Source: Sphingopyxis sp. RIFCSPHIGHO2_12_FULL_65_19 (GTDB lineage Bacteria > Pseudomonadota > Alphaproteobacteria > Sphingomonadales > Sphingomonadaceae). Taken from it: DNA of 63,009 bases. Location: the NCBI RefSeq assembly GCF_001830555.1, contig NZ_MIAM01000056.1:1-63009 (forward strand), in the 5' to 3' direction. Every line of letters begins with the position of its first letter. The first letter of the stretch is position 1. A program made the translations under genes and the position numbers. The notes under the pieces are model-generated. The model worked only from the letters and a program-made list of their open reading frames with translations, searched no databases and had not been told where the DNA came from. Of this stretch, positions 60,114-63,009 are shown in pieces.

Positions 60114-60494
60114 ATGAACTTCGTCCCGTCCGAACTTCCGCGCATCGCCGGCGCAGCCCGGTTGTCGAAGCCCGACTTCGACATCATCATGGCCGTTGCA
60201 GGCGTGCGCCAGGCGTCATTGCCCACGGTGCGAATGGTGCGGACGGCGGTGCATCGCGAATCGCATGCAGCAGCGCTTAATGCGCTCCGCGGCATGTTGT
60301 GCGGCGTCGTGCCGACGACGGAACAAAAGGCGCCGCAAGTCGTTCGATTCCTCAACCTGTCCGAGGATGGGAACGCCTTGCCCGAAACTATGAACAGCCT
60401 GTTTACCAGAGGATTTCAGGCGATGTTGAACCCCTCTGATTTAGGACAAAACGCGTCGGACATACCCCCCGCCGACGTAGACGATATGGAATGA
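60114..60494 (+). CDS. hypothetical protein upstream of sciP
   Basis: A 126-aa frame (NFVPSELPRIAGAARLSKPD start) with no recognised domain; a hydrophobic stretch at FDIIMAVAGVRQASLPTVRM is too short for a sure span. Codon use is GC-rich at third positions, and its TGA overlaps the sciP start region as ATGA, which supports translation and coupling. It could also be a chance frame. Confidence 0.5.
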   Translation: MNFVPSELPRIAGAARLSKPDFDIIMAVAGVRQASLPTVRMVRTAVHRESHAAALNALRGMLCGVVPTTEQKAPQVVRFLNLSEDGNALPETMNSLFTRGFQAMLNPSDLGQNASDIPPADVDDME

Positions 60495-60796
60495 ACATGA
60501 TCGAGAATCAGAAAATCCGGCCCGCTCAGGTCATCGGCCCCTTGGGAGAACCGCTGACGCTCGACTCGCTGCCGCCGCCGTCGACGACCCGCTGGGTCGT
60601 GCGTCGCAAGGCAGAAGTCGTCGCGGCCGTCAACGGCGGGCTTCTGTCCGTCGACGAGGCGTGCGAACGCTATGGGCTGACCCTCGAGGAATTTGCAGGC
60701 TGGCAGCGGTCGATCGACCGCAGCGGCATGCCGGGGCTGCGCGTCACGCGCATCCAGCACTACCGCGATCTTTACGAGCGCCAACAGCGCTTCTGA
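60491..60796 (+). CDS. sciP: SciP-type cell-cycle regulator (DUF1153)
   Basis: A 101-aa DUF1153 helix-turn-helix protein. Its core RWVVRRKAEVVAAVNGGLLS / VDEACERYGLTLEEFAGWQR matches SciP, which in Caulobacter binds CtrA at promoters and blocks CtrA-dependent transcription. Two ATGs (60491 and 60497) are possible; ATGGA precedes the second. A strong terminator follows at 60821. Confidence 0.92.
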   Translation: MNMIENQKIRPAQVIGPLGEPLTLDSLPPPSTTRWVVRRKAEVVAAVNGGLLSVDEACERYGLTLEEFAGWQRSIDRSGMPGLRVTRIQHYRDLYERQQRF

Positions 60797-60820
60797 ACCG
60801 CGGGACCGGACCAGACACGA

Positions 60821-60848
60821 GAGGGCGCTTCCGGCGCCCTCTTTTTTT
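60821..60848 (+). terminator. rho-independent terminator of sciP
   Basis: GAGGGCGC, short loop, GGCGCCCTC-type stem followed by seven T residues, 24 bases after the sciP stop. Confidence 0.9.
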
Positions 60849-60980
60849 GCCCGAACGGCACCGGCGCCAGCCATCGCGGATCGAACATGTCAGCCATCAT
60901 CGGTATTTTTGACGATTTCATTGCAACCCTCTTGTTCACCCCGCGTTAAGCCCCGGAGTCAACTTTGGGAGTCACTCGAT

Positions 60981-61253
60981 ATGCGTAAGATGTTCATTAC
61001 CCTCGCCGCCACCTCGGCCCTCGCGCTCGGCGCCTGCCAGAGCCCGGCCGCAGACAAGGTCGAGGATCAGGCCGAAGCCCAGGCTGACGCCATCGACGAT
61101 CAGGCTGACGCAATGCCCGAAGGTCCGGCCAAGGAAGCCACCGAGGCGAAGGCCGACGCGGTCGAAGCCGCGGGCGAGGAAAAGGCCAACGCGATGGACG
61201 ACAATGGCGAAATCGCCCCGTCGGAAGTCGCCCCGGCCGACGCAACCAAGTAA
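60981..61253 (+). CDS. small Ala/Glu-rich lipoprotein
   Basis: A 90-aa lipoprotein: RKMFITLAATSALALGACQS ends at the lipobox Cys, followed by a helical, heptad-like Ala/Glu/Asp/Lys-rich sequence (AQADAIDDQADAMPEGPAKE) likely to form a coiled coil in the periplasm. GGGAG lies upstream of the ATG, and a terminator follows at 61283. Resembles small Lpp-like or stress lipoproteins, not identified further. Confidence 0.85.
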   Translation: MRKMFITLAATSALALGACQSPAADKVEDQAEAQADAIDDQADAMPEGPAKEATEAKADAVEAAGEEKANAMDDNGEIAPSEVAPADATK

Positions 61254-61282
61254 GGCCTGCCTTCCCTAAAGGGCAGCGTGAA

Positions 61283-61310
61283 GGGCGCCGGATTAATTCC
61301 GGCGCCCTTT
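61283..61310 (+). terminator. rho-independent terminator of the lipoprotein gene
   Basis: GGGCGCCGG, seven-base loop, CCGGCGCCC, then TTTAT, 30 bases after the stop codon. Confidence 0.85.
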
Positions 61311-61468
61311 ATCGTGCGCTTCGTTTCTTTCGCGGACCTGTGATGGCGATCACCGCGGCATCGGGCGGACAGGGTTAACACCGCATTCGGGACGGGAACA
61401 CGCTTTCAGCGAACCGCTTCACGGACCACCCTCCCGTCGCCACCTGCGACCCAAGGCGGCGGGAGGGG

Positions 61469-62095
61469 CTAGCCTTTGCTCTCCCCGACCGCACGGCCCT
61501 CGCTTTCGAGCGTACGGAACACGTCCTGAACCCCCGTCGCATCGGTATCGGCGCGCAGCGCGCCGATCGCGTCCGCCACATCGAGACGATATTCGGCGAC
61601 CCCCGCCGACTCGCTTGTCCATTGGGCGCCCATCGACTTCACCAGATTTCGGGCGGCGTCATTCTCGCAGAGCATATGCACGTCGAGCGTCGCGAGCCCT
61701 TCGGCACGGCATTGGAACAGCAGCGCTGCGGTCATCATCCGCGCCAGCCCCAGTCCCTGAAAATCGTCGAGCACCGCCACCGAAAATTCGCCGGCCGGGC
61801 CGTCATGGCGATAGCGCACCGCATGGACCGCGCCGATCGGCGGGCGGTCGGGGCAATCGCTACAGATGGCACCCCATGCCAGATGGTCGTGCCCGTCGAC
61901 CTCGGCCAGCCGATGGACGACCGCATCGGGCAGCACCGGGGCGGCGGAGAAGAAACGCAAATAGCGCGATTCGGCGGACAATTTTGCGATCCCGTCGCGG
62001 ATCAGGGGCGCGTCGTCGGGCCTGATTGTGCGCAGGACAACCGCGGTCCCGTCGTTCAGCGCACTATGCACCTCGATCGCGTCGATGCGCGTCAC
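61469..62095 (-). CDS. GNAT acetyltransferase
   Basis: A 208-aa N-acetyltransferase starting near VTRIDAIEVHSALNDGTAVV (GTG at 62095). The acetyl-CoA region is AVLDDFQGLGLARMMTAALL, with VHMLCENDAARNLVKSMGA after it. It resembles acetyltransferases fused to CoA-ligase/Pat-like proteins but stands alone here. The longer frame to 62233 is less plausible because it has no start with a good ribosome-binding site. Confidence 0.82.
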   Translation of the reverse strand: MTRIDAIEVHSALNDGTAVVLRTIRPDDAPLIRDGIAKLSAESRYLRFFSAAPVLPDAVVHRLAEVDGHDHLAWGAICSDCPDRPPIGAVHAVRYRHDGPAGEFSVAVLDDFQGLGLARMMTAALLFQCRAEGLATLDVHMLCENDAARNLVKSMGAQWTSESAGVAEYRLDVADAIGALRADTDATGVQDVFRTLESEGRAVGESKG

Positions 62096-62286
62096 CTGGC
62101 TATCGTCCCGTTCATCGCGGCCTCCCGATCCTTCCACGATAGGGAAGGCGCGCGGGTCCGGCAATCCGTGGCGGTGTCGCGCCGGACTACGCATTTTCCC
62201 CCCGCCGATATCGGTGAGATGTTGAAAGCCCAACCGCGCTTAACTTGGTATTTGTTGCAGTTCCAAGTCTGAAAGGTTGCAGGCCC

Positions 62287-62628
62287 GTGATCCACGCTCC
62301 ATTCGACGGCATCCCCGGTTTTGAAACCCTCGGCGACAAGCTCACGCGCCTTCGCCGGGCCAAGGGACTGAGCAAGACCGACCTTGCCGAACAGCTCGGG
62401 GTCACGGCAACCTCGATCTGCTATTGGGAGCAGGGCCGGTCGCGCCCCCGGCTCGCCCGATTGCAGGAGCTTTCACAGCTTTTGGGCGCCTCACCCGCCG
62501 AACTGCTGTCGCAGGACAGCATCCGCACCGGCGATCATCTTGCCGATCTGGTCACCCGGATGCGCGCCGAAATCGCCCGCGCCGCGGGAACGACCCCATC
62601 GAAGGTGCGGATCGTCATCGAAATATAG
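62287..62628 (+). CDS. XRE-family transcriptional regulator
   Basis: A 113-aa regulator from GTG at 62287. The Cro/CI helix-turn-helix is LTRLRRAKGLSKTDLAEQLG / VTATSICYWEQGRSRPRLAR / LQELSQLLG. A short C-terminal tail follows (DLVTRMRAEIARAAGTTPSK). Divergent from the GNAT gene; its target is unknown. Confidence 0.85.
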   Translation: MIHAPFDGIPGFETLGDKLTRLRRAKGLSKTDLAEQLGVTATSICYWEQGRSRPRLARLQELSQLLGASPAELLSQDSIRTGDHLADLVTRMRAEIARAAGTTPSKVRIVIEI

Positions 62629-62638
62629 CTGCCAGCTA

Positions 62639-63009
<371 letters not shown>

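Noticed and set aside
60887..60949. 20-codon frame MSAIIGIFDD... before the lipoprotein gene
   Set aside because: Weak ribosome-binding site, no terminator of its own and no clear separate promoter; probably part of the lipoprotein promoter region.

Overview
The window is a GC-rich, densely coded chromosomal segment from an alphaproteobacterium of the sphingomonad group, most probably Sphingopyxis or a close relative. That placement is an inference. It rests on the complete PhyR/NepR/EcfG general stress module, a SciP/DUF1153 cell-cycle protein, UdgX, TorF-type porins, many S41 peptidases, and codon use dominated by G/C third positions. No rRNA, tRNA, CRISPR array, transposase or replication origin was seen.

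Layout. 0-3 kb: formaldehyde/one-carbon genes (purU, glutathione-dependent formaldehyde dehydrogenase) with a divergent LysR regulator. 3.4-5.7 kb: L-serine dehydratase and Fe superoxide dismutase. 5.8-11.2 kb: a tightly overlapping DNA-repair operon on the minus strand (radical SAM protein, DUF4130-UdgX fusion, metallo-beta-lactamase exonuclease, ATP-dependent ligase). 11.2-15.6 kb: the general stress response locus (HWE kinase, PhyR, two EcfG-like sigma factors, NepR) with recognisable GGAAC/CGTT promoters. 15.7-23.3 kb: PQQ dehydrogenase, hydrolase, acetyltransferase, Rrf2 regulator plus methyltransferase, S41 peptidase plus MarR regulator, and thioesterase plus threonine dehydratase. 24-29.3 kb: a plus-strand run of oxidoreductases and an amidohydrolase. 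29.3-31.1 kb: two tandem TorF-family porins. 31.4-44.9 kb: ispG, an S41 peptidase with a BlaI-like operator, an acyltransferase, acyl-CoA carboxylase beta, SDR, EamA transporter, tsaC, acyl-CoA dehydrogenase and a CHASE2-EAL phosphodiesterase. 45-49.1 kb: a 20-codon mini-gene with its own terminator, then a class I ribonucleotide reductase (nrdA, small membrane protein, nrdB) behind a long hairpin-rich leader. 49.4-51.2 kb: a conspicuously AT-rich, apparently acquired OLD-type ATPase/TOPRIM nuclease gene, the best candidate for a defence gene. 51.4-58.8 kb: hypothetical, envelope and stress-type genes, one behind a perfect EcfG promoter. 58.8-63 kb: mnmA, sciP, a small lipoprotein, GNAT, XRE regulator and the 3' end of lepA, cut by the window edge.

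Two themes cut across the window. First, at least three families of short palindromic REP-like repeats sit between genes, and in two cases inside or at the start of reading frames (the ligase and an amidohydrolase). Second, several genes have unusual initiation: a sigma factor and a small membrane protein whose frames have no ATG/GTG/TTG at the expected place, and nepR and an Rrf2 gene that look leaderless.
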